23,429 bases of DNA. Source: Rhodoferax sp. GTDB lineage: Bacteria > Pseudomonadota > Gammaproteobacteria > Burkholderiales > Burkholderiaceae_C. The notes below the pieces were generated by a model, which worked only from the letters and a program-made list of their open reading frames with translations, ran no database searches and was not told the origin of the DNA. The stretch covers positions 1 to 23,429 of the forward strand of contig JAQTSL010000018.1 of NCBI GenBank assembly GCA_028711355.1. The letters are read 5' to 3'. Below, piece after piece: positions 16,018 to 23,429 of the stretch; position 1 is the first letter of the stretch; every line of letters starts with the position of its first letter. The position numbers and the translations under genes were made by a program.

Positions 16018-16051
16018 AAAAAACAACCCGCATACGTTGCCGTTTGCGGGT
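16018..16051 (-). terminator. Rho-independent terminator after the OmcA/MtrC-type gene
   Basis: On the minus strand, ACCCGCA pairs with TGCGGGT (7 bp, 12-nt loop) and is followed by TGTTTTTT. It separates the cytochrome cluster from the ComEA-like gene. Confidence 0.8.
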
Positions 16052-16125
16052 CGCAGGCTTGCTATTTCAGACGCTATTGCAGCGCGACGGGCAGACAGGC
16101 ATGGTTAGCCCATCTGCCGCCGATT

Positions 16126-18801
16126 TCACTTGGGAATCTTTTTGCTGTGCACTGTCTTCACATCCACGCCCAGCGAGCTGTTCGGGCCATGGCAAGTCAC
16201 ACAGGTTTGATAGCCAGCCGTGGTGGTTTGTGCATCAACGTGTGCGACAGTCGAAGCGCCGTCGTGACAGGTCGCACAAGCTGCCTTGGTGGGCATGGTG
16301 TACCAGTTGGCGGCATTTTCAAGTGCCGTTGTCCCGTTCGCCTTCTTGGCGGTTGGGCTATGGCAAACCTCGCAGTTATTGATCACACCTGGGTAAGCAA
16401 TATTGCTGTAGTCATGACCCGCACCATTGATCTGGAACGGTGTGCCAGCCGCAACGCTTGGCAACTTATTGCCCATGTGCAGTTTGTGCACGATGACTTG
16501 CAGATCCACTGTTTTGCTGCCTTTGCCAGAGAACGTAACACCAGTTGCGTCATCAAAGATGCCACTTGAAGGATCCATGGTGTTGGCGTTGTGGCAGGTT
16601 ACACAGTACTCAGTGGTATAGCCTTTGTGAATCTTCAGACCATTATGGCAAGAGTTGCATGAGTTCATCGATACGATGTTGCGGGTTTGTGCAGTTCCAC
16701 CGGCGGGCACCCAGTCGTAGATGGCGTTGAACTTGTTAGCAACGGCAGCAACAGCGGGTGTGGCCCCGACTGCAGGAACAGCCGCTTTGCTGAACTCCAT
16801 ACCGATACGGTGTGTCAATGTAGGCTCATAGGCAACCAGCTTGGCCAAACTCGGTGCCGAAGCGGCTGAATAGGGGCCAGTTACGGAAGCCGAAGAGAGG
16901 TTGTGAACATGGTCGATGGTTCTGATGTCACCCGGTGTGCTGCCATTGAGCAGTTGGAACTTGTAGGTCCAAACATGGGTTGTGGCATCGATCGTGACAT
17001 TACTCATCAAAGCCGTTTCACTGTAGCCTTGAATCACGGGCGGATTAGCTGCAACCGTGGTACGGGCTTTGCCGGTATAGCTCTGCCAATCGGTCGATGC
17101 GCCATTGACCGCCGGGTTCAACCTAGCCAGCGAGATTTGCAAACCAGAGATCGCCGCTGGGTCTGTCACCTCGGTCGCACCATCAAGAACCTTGAAGCTG
17201 ACCGTCACATTGCCTGTGCTTGCATCCACGGCAGCACCGCTGATCACTGCACTCATGGTGCGTGCAGCAGCAGTGGACATCGGTTTGCGTGGCAGTGTTG
17301 TGCCGACATTAGAAACAGCAGCCGTGTCACTGTGATACAGCGCATTATCAGCAGGCGTATGGCAACCACTGCAAGCCAAATTGCGACTAATGTTATTGCG
17401 ACCGTGACCAGTTGCAGCACCGTTTGCGCGAATACCTGTGTCGTCGGCAAAATTGATGCCGTCATGGCAAGAGCCGCAAGCCATAGCGCTGGGTACGTTC
17501 TTCCAGTTGTCACCGTCTTTGACTGCCTTCACGCCGGTGGCTGCACCGTCGTGGCAAGTGGTGCAGTTACGCACATCCATCGGCAACGCTACGGTGTTGA
17601 AGCAGGCTGACGTATTGCTTCCAAGGATTGCTGGTGCTACAGGCAGTGTGCAATGGTTATTCAGGTTGTAACCCTGATTTTTCAGCAATTTACCCATGTG
17701 GTACTGGTGAATCATGCGTGGATAGGTGAAGGCTGACTCGCCGCCGACCTTACCATAGGAATGGTCGCGCGCCGTGGTTGCTGTGTAGGTAAATGGGCCT
17801 GGGGCTGTGCCAGTCTTTGCCACTTCAACATAGCTGAACTTGGTTTGGTCGGTGTGGCAGGTTACGCACAGCTTGGGGTCGCGCCGGGTGTTGTGGCCGA
17901 TGCCTTTTTTGTTATGGCAAGTGGCACAGGTGTTGATATTGACAATATCACGTGACGTATCTGTTGCCGTCACAGCCGCACCGGTTGCCGGAATAAAGTC
18001 ATAAGTGGCATTGCCAGCCACATCCATTGCGACGGCCGTTGGGTAACCCGTTGTAGCAGCCGTCGGGTTGTTGGTGCCGGTGCCTGGTGCATTGCCGGTG
18101 ATCATGATGCCGACGCGGTGCGTGGCAGTAGGCACATAGGCCAGATCGCCGGGTACGGCGACCAAGTCGGCTTTCAATGCCGTACCGTTGTCAATCAGTG
18201 TTCCTACGATAGTTTCCGCTTGCTTGGGATCGCGGTAAAAGGTGTACTGGTAGCTACCGTCACCGTTATCCACTAAGGTACCCTGGCTATCAGCCGCCGG
18301 GAAGGTGCCGCACCATGTAGCGTTGGTGGTTGCGTCACAGGCTTTATTGGTGAGCGTTCCATTTCTCTCGGCGATCGTTGGGGGTCGTACTACGTTGTAA
18401 CTGACCCAGCGACTGGGTTCCCCGTTGGCAGCAGGAACCAGCTTGGCGAGTGTGAAACTGACGTTGGTCAGTGCCTTAACCCAAGCCGTAGTGGCTTGGG
18501 AATAATTGTCCAGACCCGTGACTGGCTTGCCGTCGGTATCTGTCACCGTGAATTGAATCACCGGGTTACCTGTGGCGGGTATTGCTGCACTGGTGATGGT
18601 GATCTGCGGCTGGAGGACTTTCCAGGCGGCAGCTGCTGTGGCCGAGGCCGCTGTCGCATTGCCACTCACAGTTACCGGTGTGTTAGCCCCGGTACCGCCG
18701 CCGCCGCATCCGGCGATGGCAGCAGCTATCAAGCTGGCCGCGGCAAACTTGATCCAATGGGGGGACGATCGACTCTTGCTTGATAGCTCTGAAGATTTCA
18801 C
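16126..18801 (-). CDS. Outer-membrane decaheme c-type cytochrome, OmcA/MtrC family (lipoprotein)
   Basis: 891 aa from GTG 18801, chosen because AAGGAGG lies 5 nt upstream; in-frame ATGs at 18819 and 18885 have no Shine-Dalgarno sequence. A type II signal has lipobox AIAGC. There are ten CXXCH motifs in two groups of five: CATCH, CVTCH, CTTCH, CGSCH, CSGCH (~292-481) and CNSCH, CVTCH, CEVCH, CATCH, CVTCH (~715-871). Each group follows a beta-rich region, the domain I-II-III-IV plan of MtrC/OmcA. Domain I has a CX8C pair (C155, C164) as in that family; an extra CX15C pair sits in the first heme domain. It would pass electrons to extracellular acceptors such as metal oxides, flavins or humics. 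It is longer than Shewanella MtrC and OmcA. It follows the MtrB-type gene by 225 nt. Confidence 0.95.
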   Translation of the reverse strand: MKSSELSSKSRSSPHWIKFAAASLIAAAIAGCGGGGTGANTPVTVSGNATAASATAAAAWKVLQPQITITSAAIPATGNPVIQFTVTDTDGKPVTGLDNYSQATTAWVKALTNVSFTLAKLVPAANGEPSRWVSYNVVRPPTIAERNGTLTNKACDATTNATWCGTFPAADSQGTLVDNGDGSYQYTFYRDPKQAETIVGTLIDNGTALKADLVAVPGDLAYVPTATHRVGIMITGNAPGTGTNNPTAATTGYPTAVAMDVAGNATYDFIPATGAAVTATDTSRDIVNINTCATCHNKKGIGHNTRRDPKLCVTCHTDQTKFSYVEVAKTGTAPGPFTYTATTARDHSYGKVGGESAFTYPRMIHQYHMGKLLKNQGYNLNNHCTLPVAPAILGSNTSACFNTVALPMDVRNCTTCHDGAATGVKAVKDGDNWKNVPSAMACGSCHDGINFADDTGIRANGAATGHGRNNISRNLACSGCHTPADNALYHSDTAAVSNVGTTLPRKPMSTAAARTMSAVISGAAVDASTGNVTVSFKVLDGATEVTDPAAISGLQISLARLNPAVNGASTDWQSYTGKARTTVAANPPVIQGYSETALMSNVTIDATTHVWTYKFQLLNGSTPGDIRTIDHVHNLSSASVTGPYSAASAPSLAKLVAYEPTLTHRIGMEFSKAAVPAVGATPAVAAVANKFNAIYDWVPAGGTAQTRNIVSMNSCNSCHNGLKIHKGYTTEYCVTCHNANTMDPSSGIFDDATGVTFSGKGSKTVDLQVIVHKLHMGNKLPSVAAGTPFQINGAGHDYSNIAYPGVINNCEVCHSPTAKKANGTTALENAANWYTMPTKAACATCHDGASTVAHVDAQTTTAGYQTCVTCHGPNSSLGVDVKTVHSKKIPK

Positions 18802-18839
18802 TTTAGCCTCCTTAGGCATTAAGGTTAAAAAAACCAATT

Positions 18840-18868
18840 TGACTGACGAACAATAAAACTGACTGACG
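18840..18868 (-). promoter_or_regulatory. Pair of 9-bp direct repeats upstream of the OmcA/MtrC-type gene
   Basis: CGTCAGTCA occurs twice on the minus strand (18868-18860 and 18848-18840), exactly 20 bp apart, two helical turns, starting about 40 nt upstream of the GTG start. The arrangement suits a dimeric activator or response regulator, possibly close to a promoter in the 225-nt gap. No known binding motif is recognised. Confidence 0.4.
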
Positions 18869-19026
18869 GCGGACACGACTAACATAAAAACATGAAAACA
18901 TCAACCCAACATATTGCATTTTCGTAACATAAGCGGCCATTCTGTGTGCGCCACTACACGCCAGATTTGCGTTGGATCAATTTACGCGCTATTTTTGGTA
19001 AAGCTTGGATCACCCGACACACTGCT

Positions 19027-21159
19027 TTAGCGCAACTGATAGACATACGTAACACCGATAAAGCTGACGTTTTGATCGGCACTTTGCGTCACGGTGCTGC
19101 CGTCGGCATAGACAAACGGCACACCATTGGACGCCCAGGCCCAGTCATTGACGCTGGTGCGCTGGTGAATCAGGTCAAAGCGCAGCGACGATTTTTTCTC
19201 TAACGCATAGTTGGCAAACAACTTGAGTGCGGTTTGGCGGTAGCTGGTGTCGGGCAAACCGCCGCTGGTAGCCAGTTGGGTGGCTACGCTGGCAGCAGCG
19301 GAGGCATCGGGCGACTGGGCGTAGCTATTTTTGTCATCCACGTACGCCAGGCTGGCGCCCACTTGCCACTTGGCGTTGGCCTTGCCGGTCATGCCAATCG
19401 AGGCAGCCAGATTGGTGTTATCAACCGCCATGACAGTGCCAGCGTAGCGCGCCTGGTTGAGGGTCTGGGTGCTTTGCGCCAGGTACCCGGTCATGGCCCA
19501 GTTGTCAGACAGGGTGTAAGACCAATCCACACCCAACAAGCTCATGCGGCTGTCGCGCAGGCCATAGACCGTAGGGGTGGTAAAGCTGTCGGTGCCGGTC
19601 TCGGCGTTAAATTGCAGGCTGAGCTGTTCGCTGGCTTGCCAGTCAGCCGCCAGCTTGAACTTGTCACGCTGGCGGTCGGCCAGCGTCGGCATAAAGACCG
19701 CCCCAGGGGTAGCGGCAAAAGTGACGGCAGGGTTGGTGACATCATAAATGCCCGGGATGCCGGTCACATTGGGAACCAACCAATTGGAGCCATTGCGACG
19801 GCTGCTGGAAAAGCCCACCGAGCCGCTCACGTTGTTGGCCAATTGGCGCTTCAGGTTGGCGTGCAGCGTGGTCTCGGCGGTTTGTTGGCGCAGCGCGTTG
19901 ACACCGCTGACGATGCTGCTGGCGGTAAAGGTGCCGCGGTCAATAAATTCGTAGTCGGCACCGACCGTGCCACGGTAATCGCGGCTAAATTGCCAACTGG
20001 CTTGCGCCTTGGAGTGCACTTTGGTGTTGGGCAACTGGCGGTTGGTGCCGACCAGGTTGTAATTGAGCAAGGGCGTTTGGTCGTCTTTGTTTTGGTAATT
20101 CAGGTCTGCCAACAGGGACAGTTTGGGCATGGGACGCGCGCTGAGCCCGAGCTTGGCCGAGCTGGTGATCACTAGCGCATCCAGGTTGGTACCGACACCG
20201 GCGTTGACACCGGCACCGGCGCCGACAAAACTGGCGCGTTGCAGCGCGGTGGCGTAGCCTAATTTGAGCGTGCCGCGCGTGGTGGGGTTAATGTCGTAGC
20301 TGCCACTCAGGTCAAACTGGTGTGCCTCGTTATCAGGCGGCAAGGCCAGCAAGGCCGCTGCGACACCGGCGCCGCTGGGGTCAAGCGCGGCGTTGCTGTT
20401 GCGGTAAAACGAGCCGTAATAGCCCAGGCTCAGGCGCAGCTTGTCCGCGCCATAGCTCAGACGGGTTTCAACCTGCGTATGGTTCGATTTGATCGGCTCT
20501 GGCAGCAACGTGACCGGTAGCAGACCAGCACCGAGGGCGGTGCAATTGGCCGAGGTAAGCGTGATGCAGTTGAGATAGGCACCCGACAGCCGCGCGCCGT
20601 CCTTGTTTTCGGTTTTCACATCCACCGCCACCTGCCAGGCCGGCGAGATGATGCGCGTAAAACCCAGCCCCAGGCCGGTGCGTTTGGTTTGCAGGTTCAA
20701 GTTATTGCCAAAACCAGGGGCAACCACTTGCACTGTTGGCTGGGTCGAACCGATGCCCAACAAGCCGGTGTTGACGGTGTTGGGGTCTTGCTGCACCAGC
20801 TCGCCATAGTTGGCGTTGAACTTCCACAAGCCCGGGTTTTTCCAGACAAAGTTAAGCTCGCGCGACTCGCCCAGCAAATTGCTGCCGGTGAGGTCAACCC
20901 ATTTGCCAGCGCCTTCGTCACGCAAGCTGTAGTCGATACCCAGCAAGCCAACGACGCTATTGTTTTGCAAGCCACTGTAGTGGTCAAAATGGGCCCGGTC
21001 GGCGCTGCCGCCATCGACGGCGGCCACACCAACGCTGACGCTGGCGTCAACTTTGGCACCCTGCGCGTGCGCGCCCAGACAGGCAAAACCAACGACTAAA
21101 CCGACGGCCAGGGCGACGGCACTGCGACGAGCGCGAAATGGAAAAGTGATGGAGTTCAT
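19027..21159 (-). CDS. MtrB/PioB-type outer-membrane beta-barrel of an electron conduit
   Basis: 710 aa. Signal peptide with cleavage near AHA at ~32, then a short mature N-terminus and many amphipathic strands (for example GLLGIDYSLRDEGAGKWVDLTG, ELNFVWKNPGLWKFNANYGEL) as in the MtrB/PioB family. In this family the barrel sheathes the MtrA-type decaheme protein so that it can meet the surface cytochrome. Length is close to the usual ~700 aa. The N-terminal CXXC described for Shewanella MtrB is missing; the only mature cysteines seen are a CX7C pair (LNCITLTSANC), probably in an outer loop. It starts 16 nt after the MtrA-type stop, so the two are co-transcribed. Confidence 0.93.
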   Translation of the reverse strand: MNSITFPFRARRSAVALAVGLVVGFACLGAHAQGAKVDASVSVGVAAVDGGSADRAHFDHYSGLQNNSVVGLLGIDYSLRDEGAGKWVDLTGSNLLGESRELNFVWKNPGLWKFNANYGELVQQDPNTVNTGLLGIGSTQPTVQVVAPGFGNNLNLQTKRTGLGLGFTRIISPAWQVAVDVKTENKDGARLSGAYLNCITLTSANCTALGAGLLPVTLLPEPIKSNHTQVETRLSYGADKLRLSLGYYGSFYRNSNAALDPSGAGVAAALLALPPDNEAHQFDLSGSYDINPTTRGTLKLGYATALQRASFVGAGAGVNAGVGTNLDALVITSSAKLGLSARPMPKLSLLADLNYQNKDDQTPLLNYNLVGTNRQLPNTKVHSKAQASWQFSRDYRGTVGADYEFIDRGTFTASSIVSGVNALRQQTAETTLHANLKRQLANNVSGSVGFSSSRRNGSNWLVPNVTGIPGIYDVTNPAVTFAATPGAVFMPTLADRQRDKFKLAADWQASEQLSLQFNAETGTDSFTTPTVYGLRDSRMSLLGVDWSYTLSDNWAMTGYLAQSTQTLNQARYAGTVMAVDNTNLAASIGMTGKANAKWQVGASLAYVDDKNSYAQSPDASAAASVATQLATSGGLPDTSYRQTALKLFANYALEKKSSLRFDLIHQRTSVNDWAWASNGVPFVYADGSTVTQSADQNVSFIGVTYVYQLR

Positions 21160-21175
21160 TTTTGCTCTTTCTTGC

Positions 21176-22096
21176 TTAACGCATCAGACGCTGGGCCGGC
21201 ATCAGGGTGGTTGAGGGGTTGTTGGAGCCATGCACCTGGGTGTGGCAGTTCAGGCAACTGCGGCCTTGCCACATACCGGCGCTGTTGAGCGCGGCGGTGC
21301 CGCCGGTCAGCGTGCCAACGTCAGAGGCCGGGTGCGCCGTGGCATGGCATTGTTGGCACAGCAAAGGTGTACGCGTTGTCAGCATGGCGGCGTTTTGACT
21401 GCCGTGGGCCACGTGGCAGTTGCTGCAGTTGTCGGTCACCGGGTCGTGCTGGTGCACAAACGGGCCGCGCTTTTCGGCGTGGCAGGTGTAGCAGGTGTCG
21501 TTCAAACTGTCGCGCTTGAGCAGTTTGGGGCCAGCCGAGCCGTGTGGGTTGTGGCAGTCAGAACAGCTCATCTTGCCTTCGGCCACCGGGTGGTGCGACG
21601 CCTTGTTCATTTGGCCGCGTTGCTCTTTGTGGCAGGTGTAGCAAACCTCGGCCTGGCTGGCGCGGTTGCGTACCTTGTCCTGGTTGTCGTGATTTTTGTG
21701 GCAACTATCACAGGCGACATCGGCCGCGTCGTGCTGGCTGCCCGACCACAAGGCGCGTTTGGCGTCTTTGGCGTGGCAGGTCATGCAGGTTTCAGTGCGC
21801 TGGTGGGCGGGTGTGTTGGCTGTCTTACCAAAATTGCGGTCAGGAAGAGGCCGACCTTTTGCGCCGGGCTGACGCCGGTTTTTAGCGTGGTCGTCACTGG
21901 CGCCGTGGCACGAAATACAGTCTGGCACCCGTGAGTCGGTGCTGAAGCCGTGCGCCGTCTTACTGTTGTCGGGGCGCTCTTCGGCGTCATGACATTTGAC
22001 GCACACCGCCGCGCCCACCGGTTCAGCGGCCCAGGCAGCGCCCAGCGGGTTGAACAGGACCAAGCCAACAACGGCCAGCAAATACTTGATACGCAT
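21176..22096 (-). CDS. Periplasmic decaheme c-type cytochrome, MtrA/DmsE/PioA family
   Basis: 306 aa from ATG 22096 (AGGAG 6 nt upstream); the open frame runs to 22246 but that adds 50 basic residues before the signal peptide. Signal cleavage near AWA at 23. Ten CXXCH motifs, the first CVKCH at 32-36 and the last CLNCH at 281-285, with distal histidines between them, fill the protein evenly as in MtrA. It would take electrons from inner-membrane or periplasmic donors and pass them through the MtrB-type barrel to the OmcA/MtrC-type protein. It is the first gene of the cluster, divergent from psiF across 278 nt that hold an FNR-like site. Confidence 0.95.
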   Translation of the reverse strand: MRIKYLLAVVGLVLFNPLGAAWAAEPVGAAVCVKCHDAEERPDNSKTAHGFSTDSRVPDCISCHGASDDHAKNRRQPGAKGRPLPDRNFGKTANTPAHQRTETCMTCHAKDAKRALWSGSQHDAADVACDSCHKNHDNQDKVRNRASQAEVCYTCHKEQRGQMNKASHHPVAEGKMSCSDCHNPHGSAGPKLLKRDSLNDTCYTCHAEKRGPFVHQHDPVTDNCSNCHVAHGSQNAAMLTTRTPLLCQQCHATAHPASDVGTLTGGTAALNSAGMWQGRSCLNCHTQVHGSNNPSTTLMPAQRLMR

Positions 22097-22249
22097 CCAA
22101 CACTCCTTGACAGCAATTTCTGACCGGTTTACCGGCACCTGGCGGTTGACCGGTGAGGCCACCCCCAAACGCACCGGCCTTGCGGCAACGCGAAGGCCGT
22201 AGGATACGCGCGGTGGCACCGATTGCCTATATTTTTTTTTTGCCAATGA

Positions 22250-22263
22250 CTGATCTGAGTCAA
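22250..22263 (-). promoter_or_regulatory. Candidate FNR/ANR-type box in the mtrA-psiF divergent region
   Basis: CTGAT-N4-GTCAA matches the FNR consensus TTGAT-N4-ATCAA at 8 of 10 positions. On the minus strand a TATAGG hexamer (22231-22226) lies about 28 bp on, roughly where a class II FNR promoter would have its -10. Anaerobic control of the conduit would make biological sense, but the match is short. Confidence 0.35.
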
Positions 22264-22288
22264 ATTGTCTTGGGATATATCCGCAGCG

Positions 22289-22306
22289 CCAGCCAGCCAG
22301 CCAGCC
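22289..22306. repeat. CCAG tetranucleotide repeat (x4)
   Basis: Four and a half tandem CCAG units in the divergent intergenic region, near a 10-bp palindrome GGATATATCC at 22273-22282 and a run of ten T at 22232-22241. It is short but could vary in length. Confidence 0.6.
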
Positions 22307-22374
22307 TTGCCTTGGTTAGCGTTATGTGCTTGAATCCGCATCGGGATTTTTCTTTACATTATTAAGGATCACAG

Positions 22375-22752
22375 ATGAACAAGCTGGTAACACTGCTGGG
22401 GTTGAGTCTTTCACTTTCGATGGGCAGCGCTTTGGCCGCTGGCGAAGCTGCCCCCGCTGCTGCACCCGCAGCTAAATCCGCCCAGCACGGCAAAATGGCC
22501 ACTTGCAATAAGGACGCCGGTGACAAAAAGGGCGACGAACGCAAAGCGTTCATGAAAGACTGCCTGGGCGCCAAGCCTGCCGCCGCCGCTCCAGCCGCCG
22601 CTGTCACCCCGGCTGCTGCCCCCGCTGCCTCGGACAAAAGGACCGCGCAGCAAGAAAAAATGAAAAATTGCAACAAAGATGCCAAAGACAAGGCGCTCAA
22701 AGGTGACGCACGCAAGGCGTTCATGAAGAACTGCCTGAGCAACAAGGGCTGA
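22375..22752 (+). CDS. psiF: PsiF-repeat periplasmic protein
   Basis: 125 aa. Signal peptide ending SALA at ~20; then two PsiF-type repeats separated by an Ala/Pro linker: CNKDAGDKKGDERKAFMKDCL (~44-64) and CNKDAKDKALKGDARKAFMKNCL (~99-121). AAGGA lies 6 nt before the ATG. The family is named after an E. coli gene induced by phosphate starvation; its molecular role is not known. Each repeat has one cysteine at either end, no heme motif. It is divergent from the cytochrome cluster and closed by a strong terminator, so it is a single-gene unit. Confidence 0.9.
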   Translation: MNKLVTLLGLSLSLSMGSALAAGEAAPAAAPAAKSAQHGKMATCNKDAGDKKGDERKAFMKDCLGAKPAAAAPAAAVTPAAAPAASDKRTAQQEKMKNCNKDAKDKALKGDARKAFMKNCLSNKG

Positions 22753-22777
22753 TCAAGCCACTTTGTCTGTAAAAATA

Positions 22778-22811
22778 CCCCGCACGGTCACGCTGTGCGG
22801 GGTTTTCTTTT
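22778..22811 (+). terminator. Rho-independent terminator after psiF
   Basis: CCCCGCAC pairs with GTGCGGGG (8 bp, 9-nt loop), followed by TTTTCTTTT. Confidence 0.92.
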
Positions 22812-22826
22812 GGCATGATCGGGCTT

Positions 22827-23429
22827 ATGCAGACCCGACACCCCCTGTCCCCCTCACTTAGCTGCGTCATTCCGGCCTACAACGAGGCGCGCAACCTGTC
22901 AACGCTGGTGGCCGAGGTGCTGGCCACGCTGACGCCGCTGGTCCGCCAGTTGGAGCTGATCGTGGTGGACGACGGCAGCCGCGACGACACCGATGCAGTG
23001 ATGCAGGCGCTGTGCCAACAGCACCCGCAACTGGTCTATTTAAAGTTGTCGCGCAATTTCGGCAAAGAACCCGCGCTGACCGCCGGCATTGAGGCCGCGC
23101 AGGGCGACCTGGTGGTGCTGATGGACGGCGACGGGCAACACCCGGTGTCGCTGGTGCCCGATATGCTGGCCAAGTGGCGTGACGGCGCCGATGTGGTGTA
23201 TGCCATCCGCCGCACCCGCAACGACCAGTCCAATCTGCAAATCACGCTGACCGGCTGGTTCTACAAGCTGGTCAACCTGGGCAACCGCGTCAAGATACCG
23301 GCCAACGCGGGTGACTTTCGGTTGATGGACCGCCAGGTGGTGGATGCGCTCAAGCGCCTGACCGAGCGCAACCGTTTCATGAAGGGCCTGTACGCCTGGG
23401 TTGGTTTTAACAGCACGGCGATCGACTAC
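22827..23429 (+). CDS. Partial GT2 glycosyltransferase, DPM1/GtrB/ArnC-like
   Basis: The first 201 codons of a gene running off the right edge. Family 2 fold: nucleotide-binding start VIPAYNE (14-20), VVDDGSRDDT (46-55) and the metal-binding acidic motif DGDGQH (100-105), then FRLMDRQVVDAL. In this family a sugar is moved from a nucleotide donor to an undecaprenyl- or dolichyl-type phosphate lipid; the C-terminal membrane helices expected of bactoprenol glucosyltransferases would lie outside the window. The start is uncertain: ATG 22827 is used; ATG 22815 is in frame, and neither has a clear Shine-Dalgarno sequence. It lies just past the psiF terminator, so it needs its own promoter. Confidence 0.9.
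   Translation, partial: MQTRHPLSPSLSCVIPAYNEARNLSTLVAEVLATLTPLVRQLELIVVDDGSRDDTDAVMQALCQQHPQLVYLKLSRNFGKEPALTAGIEAAQGDLVVLMDGDGQHPVSLVPDMLAKWRDGADVVYAIRRTRNDQSNLQITLTGWFYKLVNLGNRVKIPANAGDFRLMDRQVVDALKRLTERNRFMKGLYAWVGFNSTAIDY

Noticed and set aside
1..23429. CRISPR arrays, tRNA/rRNA genes, complete insertion sequences or prophage genes
   Set aside because: None seen: no regularly spaced repeats, no cloverleaf-like segment noticed, and no transposase, integrase or phage proteins.

Overview
The window looks like a chromosomal segment of a betaproteobacterium, most likely Burkholderiales/Comamonadaceae and Rhodoferax-like. This is inferred from protein character, GC-rich codon use and the mix of argS, SPOR, dsbA, lptA, lptB and rpoN genes with a metal-respiration type cytochrome cluster; no database search was run. 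Almost everything is on the minus strand. Only a psiF-like gene and a partial glycosyltransferase at the right edge are on the plus strand.

Layout from left to right. (1) 1-4123 holds two related surface-protein genes, A' (partial, off the left edge) and A (1033 aa), in a tandem duplication whose repeat unit also carries the last 129 bp of rpoN. An orphan rpoN 3' fragment therefore sits at 786-914, between A and A'. (2) 4402-10526 is a housekeeping block: rpoN, lptB, lptA, a DsbA-like thioredoxin, a SPOR-domain membrane protein and argS. (3) 10566-15612 holds three secreted or envelope proteins: an unassigned outer-membrane beta-barrel, an 823-aa lipoprotein (B) and a 438-aa secreted protein (C). 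B and C share a ~200-aa module (three copies in all), and C shares a paired GWNL-type repeat with A and A'. (4) 15642-22096 holds a ComEA-like secreted helix-hairpin-helix protein and then an MtrCAB-type extracellular electron transfer cluster: an OmcA/MtrC-type decaheme lipoprotein, an MtrB/PioB-type porin and an MtrA/DmsE-type periplasmic decaheme cytochrome. (5) 22375-23429 holds psiF, a clear terminator, and the start of a GT2 glycosyltransferase.

How it fits together. From family knowledge, the MtrA-type cytochrome, the MtrB-type barrel and the OmcA/MtrC-type lipoprotein should form an electron wire through the outer membrane to extracellular acceptors such as Fe(III)/Mn(IV) oxides, or run inward from Fe(II). 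The neighbouring modular proteins A', A, B and C carry no heme motifs but are exported and built from repeats. They may be surface or matrix proteins, but no function can be assigned from sequence.

The most unusual material is the mosaic A/B/C protein family with its shared, unrecognised module, and the rpoN-tail/leader/gene-A duplication. The duplication has a precise 93-bp REP-like insert in one copy, a leader hairpin whose stem is preserved by matching changes in both arms, and near-identity in the rpoN tail against ~95% identity elsewhere.
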